DNA of 64,000 nt from Aurantimonas sp. HBX-1 (GTDB lineage: Bacteria; Pseudomonadota; Alphaproteobacteria; Rhizobiales; Rhizobiaceae). How positions within the stretch are numbered: position 1 is the stretch's first letter; the number at the start of each line of letters is the position of its first letter. The stretch spans positions 3,919,501 to 3,983,500 of the forward strand of contig NZ_CP090066.1 in NCBI RefSeq assembly GCF_021391535.1, in the 5' to 3' direction. The notes beneath the pieces are model-generated. The model saw only the letters and a program-made list of their open reading frames with translations, had not been told where the DNA came from and did no database searches. This document shows positions 63,142 through 64,000 of the stretch, one piece after another. Made by a program: the position numbers and the translations under genes.

Positions 63142-64000
63142 CATGCGGCTTCTTCTCAGCACCGCCGCCGCCCTCGCGATCGTCGCGGCGGCCGGCAGCA
63201 TCGCGCGCGCCGAGTATCGACTGACGATCCTGCACACCAACGACTTCCACAGCCGGATCGAGCCGATCAACAAGTACGATTCCACCTGCACGGCGGAGGA
63301 AGCGACTGCGGACGAATGTTTCGGCGGCTCGGCCCGGCTGCTGAGCGCCATCCGGGCGGCGCGGGAATCGGCCACCAACCCGATCCTCGTCGATGGCGGC
63401 GACCAATTCCAGGGCTCGCTCTTCTACAACCAGTACAAGGGCAAGGCCGCGGCGGAGATGATGAACGCCATCGGCTACGACGCGATGACCGTCGGCAACC
63501 ACGAATTCGACGACGGGCCGGCGGTGCTGAAGGCCTTCATCGAGGCGGTGGACTTCCCGATCCTCCTCGCCAATGCCGATGTCAGCAAGGAGCCCGAGCT
63601 CGCCGAGACGCTGAAGCCGTCGACGGTGATCGAGAAGGGGGGCGAGAAGATCGGCCTCGTCGGCGTCACGCCCGTCGACACGGCAGAGCTGTCGAGCCCC
63701 GGTCCCAATATCACGTTCGAGGAGCCGATCGCCGCGCTCACCGAGGCGGTGAAGGCACTGACCGACCAGGGCGTCGACAAGATCGTCGTCCTCAGCCATT
63801 CCGGCTACGAGGCGGACCAGCGCATCGCCGCCGCCGTCCCGGGCATCGACGTCATCGTCGGCGGCCATTCCCACACGCTGCTCGCCAACAACGACGACAA
63901 GGCCGCCGGGCCCTACCCGACCATGGTCAAGGGCCCCGACGGCCATGACGTGCCGATCGTCCAGGCCTATGCCTACGGCAAGTATCTCGGCGAGCTCGTC
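63142..64000 (+). CDS. bifunctional metallophosphatase/5'-nucleotidase (truncated by window)
   Basis: The first 286 codons of a UshA/YfkN-type periplasmic nucleotidase. A signal peptide (LLLSTAAALAIVAAAGSIA) ends at ARA-E. The metallophosphatase motifs are TILHTNDFHSRI, ILVDGGDQFQGSLFYN, TVGNHEFDDG, VLSHSGYEADQRI and VGGHSHTLL. The N-terminal two-metal domain is complete; the substrate-binding C-terminal domain would follow beyond the window. GGAAGGA precedes the ATG. It is divergent from betI. Confidence 0.93.

Overview
The window is 64 kb of GC-rich, tightly packed chromosomal DNA from an alphaproteobacterium, most likely of the order Hyphomicrobiales (Rhizobiales). The evidence is the gene content and order: addB-addA-trxA followed by folC-accD-trpA-trpB-trpF, HWE-type histidine kinases, an ActSR/RegBA redox pair, PmtA-type phospholipid methyltransferases, MmcB, a TAXI-TRAP transporter with DUF1850, and an AccD that has lost most of its zinc cysteines. 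The family cannot be fixed by eye; Aurantimonadaceae-like genera would fit. I see no insertion sequence, prophage, CRISPR array, rRNA or tRNA. The region looks like stable core chromosome with accessory metabolic and stress genes.

Layout. 0-9 kb: a PAS-PAS-PAS-HWE kinase, the AddAB recombination nuclease and thioredoxin. 9-16 kb (minus strand): trpF-trpB-(coiled-coil protein)-cutA-trpA-accD-folC and a cupin enzyme. 15.6-21 kb: a zinc peptidase, DUF2852, a DASS anion transporter, a VOC protein, a ceramidase-like membrane protein and an L,D-transpeptidase. 21-25 kb: CueR, MmcB, the RegA/RegB redox two-component system and a stress ferritin-like protein. 25-31 kb: a YnjBCD-like ABC importer whose operon ends in the helicase hrpB. 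31-36.5 kb: SDR, a degenerate endonuclease III-like protein, HdeD, an FMN reductase, two tandem phospholipid methyltransferases and DnaJ. 36.6-46 kb: an acyltransferase, DnaK, a 24-residue membrane protein, PBP1A, a MipA/OmpV porin and an M20 dipeptidase. 46-54 kb: DNA polymerase I, a LOV-domain (blue-light) histidine kinase overlapping pyrF, small genes, and a PHA depolymerase with a long basic tail. 54-64 kb: malate synthase G, the TAXI-TRAP transporter, DUF1850, DUF805, betA-betI and a truncated 5'-nucleotidase.

Theme. Stress and envelope control recurs. An exact EcfG-type promoter (GGAAC-N16-CGTT) precedes hdeD, and looser matches precede the DUF892 ferritin-like gene and the 24-residue protein gene. 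Two HWE-class kinases, one with an intact LOV domain, belong to the kinase class that feeds the PhyR-NepR-EcfG pathway in other alphaproteobacteria; that link is inference here. Two full CtrA-type boxes (TTAA-N7-TTAA), a PhaR-like operator in the phaZ promoter and a BetI-like operator are also visible.

The observations most worth following up are the LOV kinase with a ~75-residue insertion in its ATP lid and a 4-base overlap with pyrF, the PHA depolymerase carrying a ~260-residue Ala/Pro/Lys histone-H1-like tail, the tandem Pmt paralogues, and the small membrane protein gene. I did not find a clear-cut, wholly new multi-gene defence or mobile system.
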